A stretch of 64,000 nucleotides of DNA. It comes from Rhododendron vialii. Its lineage: Eukaryota; Streptophyta; Magnoliopsida; Ericales; Ericaceae. Each line of letters opens with the position of its first letter. The first letter of the stretch is position 1. The notes below the pieces were generated by a model that worked only from the letters and a program-made list of their open reading frames with translations, did no database searches and was not told where the DNA came from. Of the stretch, positions 37,060-49,845 are shown piece by piece. Location of the stretch: the NCBI RefSeq assembly GCF_030253575.1, contig NC_080557.1, positions 15,786,001 to 15,850,000 of the forward strand, in the 5' to 3' direction. The position numbers and the translations under genes are program-made.

Positions 37060-39742
37060 ATTGTAAACATAAACGATATGAATATAGATAAACTGTCTTT
37101 ATCCGGAATAATAAATTGTCTTGGGACCAGTTTCGGGTTTACAAAAAAGATCAGCATAGTTCATTTTGTTTAAGATCTATGTAAAAGAAAATCAGCTCAA
37201 TCGAATATTGCTGAGGAATAATGAATAAATAACACCAATAATCTACGATATCAAACCAGAAAGAATGAATCAGCTTGTTTATGAAAGTTTTGCAAGGATG
37301 GATATAATTAAAGAGAATTTTTTCACGGTTGTTTACGGAGCTAATTGCAACCATCTAAAAATATTTTGAACAGTTTAGATGTTAATGAAACTTCGTTAAA
37401 CTCTTTCCTTGAAAAGTTTTATTTAAATTCGAATTATCCAAAAGTTGAAACGGACGGTCGAAATTTCGCGAAGCCGTGAATAAATTTCTCTCCTAACTGG
37501 TATTAAAAGGTTTGAGTGAAGACAAATGAAAACTAGACATCAGACCTATACCAACAAGACCGAAAGTAGCTCAAAATAAAATGGAACAAAGTGTGATGCA
37601 GTTACTAGTTTAAGGAAACATTGGACATAGTCAAAAAAAGTCATTGACGGCTAACGCATATTGTGGAAGTTGGATGAAATTGCATTCACTTTTCTACCAA
37701 CTTTTCTATGATGCCCCAATGTGGTACTGGGGCATGATGCCTCATTTAATATGGGCCTTTAGATCAGGTTTTAAGTGAATTTGAGCCGTTAGATCAAAAT
37801 CACCCATACAAAGTACGGTGGTTTTGCCTTTTTTTGAAAAAAAAACGTCATTGTACTTACTATGAATACTGACTCTAGTTACCATAGTTTATGCTGACTC
37901 TTACCACAAAATATTGTATACTTGCCATAAAAAAAGACTACACTTCAATGTTTTTGCCCTTTCTCTCTCTAACTTGTTCTCTAAGTAGCCGGTTTGGCGG
38001 GAAAATAAATTTTATTGGCGGAAAAATGTACCTTTTTGCAATAATTTTTTTAATTATTGAAAATTTATTACTTCACACCACTTTTTGCCATATTCATCCT
38101 ATTTTTTTGTCATTTTTCTAATCATTTGTGTAATAGACTATCAAATATTGGGCGGAAATATAAATATAATTTAATAATATTTAATTTATAAACAAATTTT
38201 TATAACAAATTTTCGAAACTAAATATTTAAGCCAAAAAATTGCCTTGATTTTAGATTCATGTTGTTAATATATTTCATTAAATTATTTTTAATTAAAAAA
38301 TATTTTACAAATATTATTGTGAAAACAATTATTCATTTACTATTTTGAATAACTTACAATTAATGTTGTTAAGAAATTCCATTAAATTTTTACTTTGTGT
38401 GTATATGTTTCTTATAACAAATTTATAAAAATAATAAATATAAACCATATAATTGTAATAATTTCCTAATTATATTTAAATAATTTATGCAATCGATTAA
38501 CGTGATATTGTAATGATTAGTAGCTATACTTGACATTAGACTATTCAATTAGTGGTAGAGTGATGATTAATCTCTATAATTGACTATAGTATTCAGAATC
38601 ATTTGACGGAGAGTTTAATTGATTGATCATATTCAATAAGTGATGGTTGACTATAGTAGCCAAAGTCATTGGCTAATTGTACTAATAATATAGTGATGAC
38701 TAGTGTTTATCCGTGTCTAAGGCACTAGATACTGATCATGGCTAATATAAGAGTAACCACTAACTATTGAGCATCGATACAATTGGTAGTTATGAGTCAG
38801 GTAACTAGATATTAATCAATTAATAAGGATGAATACAGATATACTAATACTTAATAATATATGTGATTGACAATGATCATTGATCATAGATATAAAGGAC
38901 TAAAAGAATTTAATCAAGTGATTGAACCATTTGATTCGGTCAATATGACATAATTAGCAGATGTGGTTGTTAACAATGATGTTGGTAGAAGTGACCAATG
39001 AGAACCGACAAAATTAATTAAAGTGAATTGCTTAATTTGTTTAGTTGAAATAACTCATTCAATTAGTTATGTTTTTTCATTTATTAAGAAGGTAATACAC
39101 TTTTATTCAATTAACCATAAAGCAATTTATTGTGGTAGGTGTCTTATTAACTACTCCGTACCTCATTACAGTAGTGCATTAATGAAGATTCATATAATAC
39201 TTACCTACCCGTAATTAGTGTCTTACTTACCACGTAGTAAGGCTACAAATACTACAAATCGGGGTTATTCTTACCCAATGTATTACTATAGGACTCAAGT
39301 TTACCATGGTTTTTGGTAATACTTACCACGTTGTTTGTCCATACTTGCCCTGTTGAAACGAAACAATGACTATAATTGAACCACTTATTTGACAAATTTT
39401 CAAGCTTACCTACCTCAAATTGTAGCATTAATTTTATTAGATTTCTCCATACCTACCTTAAAATCTTCAATCTTATCCAAAAAAATATATACTTTACCAA
39501 TTTTTTCACTATCTCATGCATCTCCTTCCTTCTCTCAAGATATGACTAATGAAGAAGCTTTCTAACTTTCCAAGACAATAAGTTGAAGAAGTTAAACAAG
39601 TACGTTCTCCACAACAAGAAACTAATTTTAATTGCGATTATCTGCTCTTTAACACAATGATTTGATTTGAGTAAAAAAATTTGTTGTACAGTTTCTTTTT
39701 GCCATGATTATCATCTTGTAGTGAATTACATACCACTAGTTA
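37060..39742. other. AT-rich intergenic stretch
   Basis: A paired GATGCCCC palindrome lies at 37709-37741 (see findings). From about 38050 on the sequence is very AT-rich, with many TGATTA and ACTATAG words but no gene or bounded element that I can define. It may be old element interior. Confidence 0.4.
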
Positions 39743-39782
39743 GGATATGTAACAACCCGTGTTTTTACCATTAATAATTTCG

Positions 39783-39818
<36 letters not shown>

Positions 39819-39821
<3 letters not shown>

Positions 39822-40186
39822 GGCCGGTTCTAGGGACAATACATTTGACAACAGATTTTTCAAAATTCCACGTGGGACCTTCATACAATTGATCGGAGCC
39901 ATTCAATATATTTAAAACATGTTTTTAAGGGGTCTCATTAAAAATCAACTCATTTGGATATCGGTAAGGGCTTGATCGGCTCATTTAATTGATTTTTATC
40001 AAATTTGACAGGATAAAATTGAATAAGCCGATCAAGCCCTTGTCGATATCTAAATGAGTTGATTTTTTATGAGAACCTTTAAAAACATGTTTTAAACAAA
40101 TTGAACAGCTCCGATTATTCACGTGGGGCTCTGAAAAATGTGTTGTCAAAAGTGTTGTCAAATGTATTGTCCCTAGAACCGGCCCC
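39819..40186. mobile_element. Foldback MITE nested in the solo LTR
   Basis: Ends GGGGCCGGTTCTAGGGACAA, continuing TACATTTGACAACA; the right end is its inverse, giving about 34 bp of nearly perfect terminal repeat. Subterminal sequence also pairs (AAAACATGTTTTTAAGG and ATCAACTCATTTGGATATCG with their inverses). It is inserted in a TA microsatellite, so a TA target is likely. Confidence 0.85.
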
Positions 40187-40443
40187 TATATATATATATA
40201 TATATTATTTGTAATAATAAAAAAATTCCTTCCTTAATAGATATATACAAATATAATGATTTTATCTTTTTTATCTTATTTTTATTCAATTTGCATGCAT
40301 GCATACTCCTTCCGTCTCTCCCTCTCCTACTCAGTCTCTACTTTCTCCCTGATCATATATTCGTCCTTATCTCGTCCATCTCAAAGCCCAAGAGATAGAA
40401 TTTTCATTAAAATCAATCCTATCCTACACCACCAAAATTCATC

Positions 40444-40451
40444 TATAAATA
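40444..40451 (+). promoter_or_regulatory. Possible LTR TATA box
   Basis: TATAAATA inside the solo LTR, about 700 bp from its left end, at a plausible place for an LTR U3/R border. Activity is not known. Confidence 0.4.
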
Positions 40452-42537
40452 CCCCACCCCATTGACCCACGAGCATACCACGATATTTCCCACACTCCAC
40501 CGACCAGAAAAGAAGAGGAAAACAGAAGAAAATCAAGCTCCAATCAATGGAGTTTTAGAGAGATAAAGTTAGAGTGAGAAAAGTGGGTTTCATAGTTATG
40601 TTCAACCGAAATCCAATTCCCCCGTTCCAATCACTTCCTATAACTCCAAGCATCACCAAACACCCCTCAATTCGATCCCAAGGTCTCCCGATCAAAGAAC
40701 CCGAAGCCTTCTTCCCCAAAATTTAAGATTCGTTTTTAAATCAATCCGTTCCAATTCAAGGTATTATAATCCATTCCAACATCTTCTCTAAGTATATTAA
40801 GTGTTTATATGCTTAACCTTATGCCCCGAACGAACCCATGCATCGAAACCATGACGAGAAGATTAAAAAAACAAAATCTGGACGCGACCTTGCGGTCGCA
40901 ACCTTCAGGATTTCCAGCCGCAAGAACCAGGCCCTCCAACCTTGCGGGCCACAAGGTCAACTCGGCCATACCTTGTGATAGATACCGTTTTGATTCGAAA
41001 TCGTTTTGCGACCTTCCGAACAACGTTTTTGACACCCAAACTATTTTTTCTAGACTTTTCACACCTCAAAGATGATATCTTGTTAGTTTCAAATTTTATT
41101 TATTTAATTATCTATTTATTATTTATTTTACAAAATTTTCAAATGAAAAATCTTTGCGACCTCCTAATTCATGTCATTAATACCCGAATAATTTTTTTTA
41201 GACTCTTTATATTCCTAAGATGAAACTTTGTTAATCTCAACATATTTTATTTATTAGATTATTTATTATCTATTTATTTTACTTTCGGCAACCTTCGTTA
41301 ATATCTTTATTTAAAATAATCCCGCGACCATCCGAACCTAACTTTTGATACTCAACTGGTTGCATAGGACCTTTAGGACTCTTATTAAGGTTATGTTAAT
41401 TATTCTAATATTTTTACCTAATTAATGTATTTAATTAGTTTTTAATCAATCTAATTACTTAGAAATAATTAAAGAGAGCCTAGAAAAATATTTTTTTAAA
41501 AATTCTTTTAAAAAGTTCTTACTTATTATCATCTTGGCCATACGAGATTAAGGGCAACGGCCCATTCATAAAAAGTTGCGTGATTGCATTGCTTACTAAT
41601 TGTTTTGTTTATTATTTGATTAATTTTATGTTGCACCACTACTTGATTTGAATGCTAGATTGGACCATAGAGACATGGGGTGGTATGCGAAATAGAATTC
41701 ACTTAGACGGTGCTAGGTAATGGATAAATTGAGAAGTTTTTCTTTTTAGAGATTGCCTGCATGCGAGATTTTGAGATGTGATGAGATTTGTGAAGAGATT
41801 GAAACTGGCGGGAGTCCAGTGACGAATTGATAGACTGGCGGGAGTCCAGTGATGATTATGAAGTAATTTGTAAAGTGATGTATAAGATAAGCGAACTCTA
41901 GTTGTGATTCAGGCATGATAAGCTTTCCCTTTGTTGTAGTTATTGGGGTGTACACTCGGTACATAACTTAGGTGTATCTGCGACAGCAAAGGGAAATGAT
42001 CTCATGGGACCGAGCATGGCTAGCGGTGGGGGAGGAAATATCTCGCGGATGAGATCTTAGATTACACGATAGGTTAATGGATAGTAATGAACTGGCTTAT
42101 GTGAAAAATATCTGTTTGACTTCTTCGATTCAATATTATCTTGTTACCTGGTAGTTGTATAGTAGGAGGGGTGGTTGGGTTGGATTATTCTACTGAGTGA
42201 TTTATCACTCACGGATACGTCTGTATCCTGACAAATCGTTTGCTTCGGCGATCAATTTGCCAGAGGGCGCAGGATTCAATGGAGAGGATTCAAAGATGGT
42301 GCAGTTCGACACGGAAAGAATATCAGGAACGAAGATCGAGTATGCTTCGGATTTGTATCAAGCCTAGAGTCAGCTCTGAAGTTAATGCATTTTGAATCAG
42401 TAAATTTATCTTGTGACTGTAATAGCTAAACTTTATTTTGAAAAATTATATTTCTTTAGCAAATTTTTTTAAGATTTTATTTTATATTGCTTCCGGAAAA
42501 TCGGGGCGTTACAGGATAATACATACCATAAAAACTC

Positions 42538-42600
42538 ATTTAGTTTTTATTCTTGTAAGAATGTGTATTTAGTTTTTATTCTTGTAAGAATGTGTATTTA
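42538..42600. repeat. 30-bp tandem duplication
   Basis: TTTAGTTTTTATTCTTGTAA followed by GAATGTGTA occurs twice in succession just right of the solo LTR. Confidence 0.85.
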
Positions 42601-43576
42601 CTTTGATATATGAAAATACTTATCAGTAATTGTGATCGTATTTGACCAAATTCGGAGATGGATGACAGTGTTTGTTTGAAAGATAAGAATGTAGTGACAT
42701 TTCTGATGACGGTAGCGATGATTTACCGGAGACACTCATCCGCATATTAGTAGGAATCCCCCAATTTTAGCGGGGAGACTCACGACTGTGGTAAGAATGT
42801 CCAATTTAAGTTTAATATGTCCTTTATTCGTGGTAAGTATGTTCCTCGACATGCTAAGTACCTTCAGTTGCTATTTGTTTTTTCACAACTGTGGAAGGAA
42901 TGTCCAGTTTTTGTTAAGTATGCCCATTATTCGTGGTAAGTATGTTCCTCGTATAAAATAGATGGGAGGTTCATCCATGATCCATGGCTGGTCGAAGCTT
43001 CAAGCTCATCGTAGAATACCAGACAACAGGGAATGCAAAGTTAAACATACACCCAAGTCTGCAAATCAAGTTGCACTAACGCAAATCGTTTGCTTACCCA
43101 TAAACAACATCATTCATTAAACAAAAAAATTCCAAAAGTTCAAAATTTCTAATGTGAGAAAAATCCCAAATTACAAATTTACGACATTCTAAATTTTGAA
43201 TGCCAATATAAGCTTTGCTCGATGAACATGTCGACAGCTTATTTCCCAAATGTCCAAACTTTTCACTTATTAGTTTGAAATTAAAGATCTTGAACTGAAT
43301 ATCAAATTTATTAAACTTATTTTGTTTCTGCAACTTCCAAGAAATTGCAAAACCCCATTTTATAACTCCATTGCCAAGTCTGATTACTATTGAGATCCTT
43401 AACCTTTTTGCACTAAAATTCTTCGAGTTCTTGCATAGACTATGAATTGAACCCACGGTGTTGTCGAAATTGAGGGAGTTGCCGTTGTTGGAGTTGCTAC
43501 GGGATTCAGAGTCGGAATGGAATAGAGAGAGAGAAAGAGAAGACAATGTGAGAGCTGATAGAGATAAACTTGGGCT

Positions 43577-43612
<36 letters not shown>

Positions 43613-44884
43613 CCTGTTACAGCTGGTAAGAGTTTTTCTGAAATCAATGGCTGGAAACTAAATGGGCAATCCAACGACCAAAAACATTTGGGGGCATGAT
43701 GCCCCAAAACCGCTCTGGGGCATCATAGCCGGACGCCTTTTCTACCGATAGCAAGACAGTTTTACCGGAGTACTAGTATTGATTTGCAAAGGAAAAAGAA
43801 AAAAAAGAGTATTACTACTAGGAGTAGCTTTTATGGGCTAACTTTTTCTCGAGAGACATTTTTTTGGGGACAACAAAAAGTGCAGCAAAAATGGAACAAA
43901 AGGGGAAAAAGATGGACCATATAGAACCTTTAAACATTCAGTTCAGAGGGAAAATTGTGATATGGACTTAAAGAGTTTGTACTATGGAGTGAGGTTCACT
44001 ATACCATGCTTCGCATCTTTGAGCCGTCGAATCGTACACCCGACGGCTCGGATTTCATCTTGGCAACAACGATTGAGAGCTGTTCATTGTCGAGATAAAA
44101 TTCGAGTCGTCAGATGCACAATCCAACAGCTCAGAGTTCGCAGTACGATGCACCATCTCCCAATTGGGTTTCAAAAATCCAAATCTTGTGCGTTTAAACC
44201 CCAGAATTATGGATATATTTTGGAGGGAGGGAAAGTGCTGGCAGAAAATACATACGAATGAAGTGGAGAACACTAATTTATTTCTTTCTAATTTGCTAAT
44301 CATTCTTTTGTTGGTAATTGGTAAAACCCTCCGCATCTGTTCTTCTAAAAATTTGTTTTGGTATTTTTTCCGTCTTTTTTGAATTTTTTAGATTAATCAT
44401 TAGTCTTGACAAAAGTAAAAAATCATGATCAAAAGCAAAAGAAAAAAAATCAGTAAAGACGAAAAAGCGCAAACATTAGTATTTTTGTCTTCATTTTATG
44501 ATTTTTTTTTTCAACTTCGGTTCGAAGAGTAAAATATACTGACAAAAATACCAGACAAAAGATTTAGCTAAACAAAAAAATTACCTTATGTTTAAGACTC
44601 TCTCTTCTTTAGCTATCAATACAAGAAGTTGTATTCTTTTTGTCTAGAACAAAACATTCCATAGCACTACAGCAGACTCTGGTCTCCCTAACTCCAACCA
44701 TCATTCAGGCTATTGAACTGGGAAGAAGGATTCAATTGTGAACAACATTTCTATCCACAGAAAGCACAGCTGTTTTTTTTTTTCCTTTCCTCACAAAAGC
44801 ACGGCTTCGAATCACAGAACAAACACCACTGGATGCTTTGTGGAGTTTGTGGTAACACTCAACTATTATGAAACCCTGCACCTT
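42601..44884. other. Spacer left of the At-4/1 gene
   Basis: Holds a GA microsatellite (about 43579-43610), the second GATGCCCC palindrome (43693-43733), and AT-rich sequence. A 150-codon minus-strand frame at 43094-43546 has no recognisable family. Roughly 44580-44884 is probably the 3' UTR of the At-4/1 gene. Confidence 0.4.
43579..43610. repeat. GA microsatellite
   Basis: About 15 GA dinucleotides, with shorter GA runs upstream at 43524-43542. Confidence 0.95.
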
Positions 44885-47800
44885 TTAGCCCTCTTTCAAA
44901 CCATGTACCTGTCTTTTGAGGACCTCATTCTCCTTTCTCAGTTTCATGATTTTCTGCTTCAGTGTCTCAACATGTCGATTTGAGGTGGTATCTCGGTGAT
45001 GCTCGGCTAGCTTTGTTCTGCTAATTAGCACTGCAACAAACCAGATAGAAGGTAACTTTTTTACATTTACATGAAACTGTACGTATCTATACCAGAGTAT
45101 CTATTTCTAGTATACGAATTAGGAATATTTTTCGAACATGAGGCGTAACATAAAATAAGGTTCATTCAGCTATATATGTACCATATCTAAAAGTCCAAAA
45201 AAGCTGATCAACCTAATTATGAGATAGAGCATACATGACAGGGATATTTTTTTCCTCTGTTTATTCACTCACATTCTTTTTCCAAATTCTGGAGCTTCTT
45301 GTTTAGTTCATTCTTCTCTTCCTGTTCAATCATAAGGCAATCCTTCAAATCCTGAATCTCGTGATGATCTGTGATGAAATTAACAGCAGACTCATTGACA
45401 GTTCCCATTAGACAAGTGATTTCAAGAGTTCAAAATTAGCTTCCTTGGGCACTTACATTGGGTTTCCACATCAAAATGAACTCGTTTCAACCTGTTACTT
45501 AGAGATTCTGAATGGGTTTTATGCACAACCACATCTTCATGCAGTTGTTTGATAGTTCCATCATCTGCTGTCTTCTGAACTTGAAAGCCTCTGGTATGAG
45601 CAGTCCTCAAATATCAGCGTATAAAGCATAATATAAATATACAATTGACAATCACTGTTATGCATTGACATTCGCCTGATCTGATTCTCCAAATCTTCAA
45701 TCTTTCCTGCGTAATCTTGTTGAAGCAATTCCATGGCATTCCTGTATTCCTGCTTCCACATTTACTACCTCTGTCACTTTGTTTTAGTGAAAAAAAAAAA
45801 ACCTACAGTACAAATTATCTAGCATCAGACACTTGGGGTTGACCAACCAAAACTATGGCAAGGGTTTTCTTTTTCGTATTTTTTACTTGCTCCATCCCGT
45901 ATTGTTTGTCTGTTTAGGAAAGTCGTGCTACTTTTCTGATAAAAAATGTACTTTTCTGTATAATTTTTTGAGTTTTTTGTACCATTTTATAACTCTCGTT
46001 CGTTCTTTAAACTAGAGCGAAAAAATAGGAAAATAAGAACAAAAGTGCTTCATTATTTTATCCGAAATGTGACCTGATTTTTCAAAAAGAACAAACAAGA
46101 CGGGACGAAGGGAATAACACCCTTTTCCATTGCTCATATGATACTCATCAAGACAACGTGCTTTTTGTCCATTTTTTTAGACAGGCATACACCTAATTCC
46201 TCCATTATAAACCAAATACTCACATTTTCTTTCCTACGATGATCATCTCTAACTGTCTCCAGTTCTTCTTTCAAGCTCTGGCAACTGGTACGTCGTTCAA
46301 GCTGTTACCACATGCAAATAATCCATTGAAACAGAAGTAAATTAGACTAATAGTACAAGTAAAGGTCATATGCTTAATGTCAAGAACTCAAGACAAGTGG
46401 GACACAATTTTTCATTCAATGGGCTTAATAGACAGCAAAAGGGATGCACCTGATCAGCCAATTTGTTAAGCAATCCCGTATATAACTTTGCCAGCCTCTG
46501 GTTATCTGATTATAACAATGCAATTCTAGTTTTAATTAGGAAATACATGCTGTATCTTCACAAACATTTCTTAAACAAAGGAGGTTAACACTGAACATGA
46601 AAGATACAGACTTCCCTGTTTCTGTTTGCGAAGCAGTGGGGGTCGACGTAACAGAATCCAGGTTAAAAAATAGTTTTCATAAGCTGAAGTTTCATATTAG
46701 TCTACAACTGCCATTCGAAAAGAAAAAGGAGATGTGCTGATACTCAAAATTAAAGATATGCTCAGAAGGACTAAACAAGATTATCTCACCCACATGCCAG
46801 AACATAGTGCTCTAAGCACCAAACGAGACTCATCTGCAGTTATGCCTAATATCTAGGTGCTTCAAGTAATGTCGTGTTCATCTCAGACTACTCGAAGCCT
46901 TAGTTACTAACTTCATTTTTCTATAACTTTTTATATAACCTGGTTGGCTGAAATTGTTTGGGTAATTAAAGATATAGATTGACATTCTACAAATTCCAAT
47001 TTTCGAGACTAGCTTAACCAATGTTGCCCTCCTTTTGTGTACAACAGAACTAGGCATAAATACTGGGAGCATGACAAGAAGAGAGACTTCACGAATCATG
47101 CCTTGATATTCCAGATTCCAAAAACATGCAGGACAGCCAGACAACTAAAACTTGGCATGTGTGATGGTCTTAGGAAGGAAATACATCCAACAATTTTAGG
47201 AAGTCTCAAGGGAGATGTATATACATACACGTCTGTGTACAGATATTGATGTATCTACAAGTAGTCAAGAAATTGTATGTACATGGATGCATAAATATAT
47301 GGGAAATTTTCACTCTAACTCATGTGGACGTTATGGTAATGAGCACATAACCCCCATGCCATGAACCACAAATATCTAGAGATGGGACGTATTGGATATC
47401 TATATCCTTTGGATACTCAAATATAAGTATCCAATTGGCAATCGTATACCAGAATCTCCAAATCCGCTTTGTAAATTTTTTAGTTTTGTATACTCAAGAT
47501 CATGTATCCGAACTTTTACGATGTTGAGATTGTGGCACTTCTTTCATAGTTTTGAATAAAATTGTTTGGGTAATTAAAGATATAGATATTAATAATTTGC
47601 TTACTTTTGCGACAGGAAGACAACAGTGAGATGAAAATACTACTAATAGTTTTTTGAATTGCTATCCTTATTGTGTCATGCGTGTGTTCAATAAAACTAG
47701 TTTCCAATAATTAAACAAGCACACAAGTAAACTTGTATACGAAATTTTTTCGTATAAGACTCAAGTGTAAAATGTAAAAACACATGCGAAACATGTCATA

Positions 47801-49746
47801 AATAGGTTTCACACTCGATAGGGAAATATCATATTTGCAGGACCTAATTAAGATTAAAAAGCAAAGCTCCTAAATTAATGCCTATTTTCCAAATTGTTAG
47901 TACTTGTCATTAGAATACAACTGTTTATCGAGATGTCTGCATCTAGTTAAACTTCAATGTCTGTAGATGCTTCTACAGTTAATTAATTAGAACTCACAAG
48001 AGGAGTGGGACAAGAACTGTGGTCTGTGGACAAAAATTAATGAAGACACCAGATATCAACCATAGTGAAGACAAGAAGGATGGCATAAACAATGCATGTT
48101 AACTGCGATATACCAATTACCTAAATTGTTGACCAACTCATTTCCCAGTATCTGATTCTCCCTTCAACTACCTCTCTCCCTAACTCGTCAATTATCTCAG
48201 GAAGCATGAAACAAACCCAAAAAGGATTCAAGTCCACATGTTCAAAAACTCTGACATTTTGGTAACACTTAGTAACTCAACTGAATGATAAAGGGAAGTA
48301 TACACCAAAAGAGAAAGCAAAGGTGCAGCAGAGAAGAGTGACGAAGAAAGGAATCAAGCTCGTGTCTACCATCACCTTCATCGCCCTGCTAGGGTGGTGT
48401 TCCAAAACCCATCTCTTCTTGTTGAACTAGCAGTCTAGCAGAATCCAATGGAAGCCAGTTTTTTGATGTACTAAATGCTTGGTAGTCACAGTTATGCTAA
48501 TTGTTTTTATTTCCAAATCATATGTTTGGTTTTTTTTTTTCGTTGGCTTAGCATCTATTTCATTTTTCTCTTTATTCCTTACTTTTTGTTCTTGTTCCTA
48601 CCATACCTCAATTGCTGCAGGAGAACTAGTGAAGATTCCTATGATAGGATTTTCTATTCTTTATTAGCTTGGTTTAGGGACTCCATATGCCTGCTTAGGT
48701 TAGCCTTTCTTACTGTTGTCCATTCCAGAAACCTAATATGCAGGCTTCAGAAAAGTGACCTGGCTTTTGAGCTTGATAAGAAGCACGGAGTTCTGAGATT
48801 TGTTCAAGTTGGCCAATAAAATGTGCAACTTTTCTCTTGGATATATGGTTCTTTCTGATGAAGAATCAAGAATATGAGGAACTGTAAGAATCATAAGTGC
48901 TAAAACCATTCTGAAAAGAACCATAATTGCAACACTTTACCTGATTCACAACAGTAGGATAGTTATGAAACTAGGCTTCCAAAAGTCTCATTATCCATGC
49001 TTAACAGATTTCCTTCTCAGATAGGTCAAGTCGATTAATATGCCACATGCCCAAACAAATGTCATCTACATTAACTAGTGACATAACAGTATCTAACCTA
49101 ATTTTAATGTCGTTACATTCGAAGATTTCGGCCACCAATTATCAACGCCATTACAAAATATTAGTCCTTTCTACATAAGTAGAACCTAACAGGAAGTTAA
49201 GGAGCCAATTTGTTAAGGATGCTTACTACACCTTCGAAAACACTATGCCTACGTAAGAAGGCATTCCAAGCAACTGTATCCTCGTCACTTTTCACACATA
49301 CCTCTATCCCTTTGCTAGTATTTTGCTAGATGGCATTCAGAGGTCCAACATGATTTATTTTTCTCAAACTTATGGTTCTCATCCTATAAACTACCCATCA
49401 GAAATGTAACCAAATGACTGATAATGCCATTAACAATCTGATTTGAATCATGAAATACGTTTGGATACGTCGTGTCATGGAAAAATCATGAAGTGAAATT
49501 TAACACTCAGGCTCCGTTTGTTTCGGTGTAAAATATTTTCCTCATTTTCTATTGTTTGGTTGGACAAAAGAAAGTAAAACATTTTCCACCATATGGGCAC
49601 AAATGATTTCATCCTAAACTCCCCGTAAGTTGTTTTACCCAATGGCCCGGAGAGTGTCTTCCCCGTTATCAAATCCCAACACGAGAGGAGAGAAGGGTTC
49701 AATTACCAATTGCATGTTGGACTGTTCTATAAATACTCCAAATCAA

Positions 49747-49845
<99 letters not shown>

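Larger units (their letters stand above)
39748..42513. mobile_element. Solo LTR (2.77 kb) with 5-bp target duplication
   Basis: Starts TGTAACAACCCGTG and ends TCGGGGCGTTACA, the TG...CA ends and the TGTAAC(N)CCC style of long plant Ty3/gypsy LTRs. GGATA flanks both sides (39743-39747, 42514-42518). No internal coding region, primer-binding site or second LTR adjoins it, so it is a solo LTR. A TATAAATA box at 40444-40451 may be the LTR promoter on the plus strand. A direct repeat (ACTGGCGGGAGTCCAGTGA) lies at about 41807-41855. Confidence 0.8.

Noticed and set aside
43094..43546. 150-codon minus-strand ORF
   Set aside because: No recognisable domain, AT-rich composition, and its start lies in Ser/Leu-coding CT-rich sequence next to a GA/CT microsatellite. 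Kept only as an unproven frame.
48475..48819. 114-codon plus-strand ORF with hydrophobic start
   Set aside because: Lies inside an At-4/1 intron, has T-rich composition and no family resemblance.
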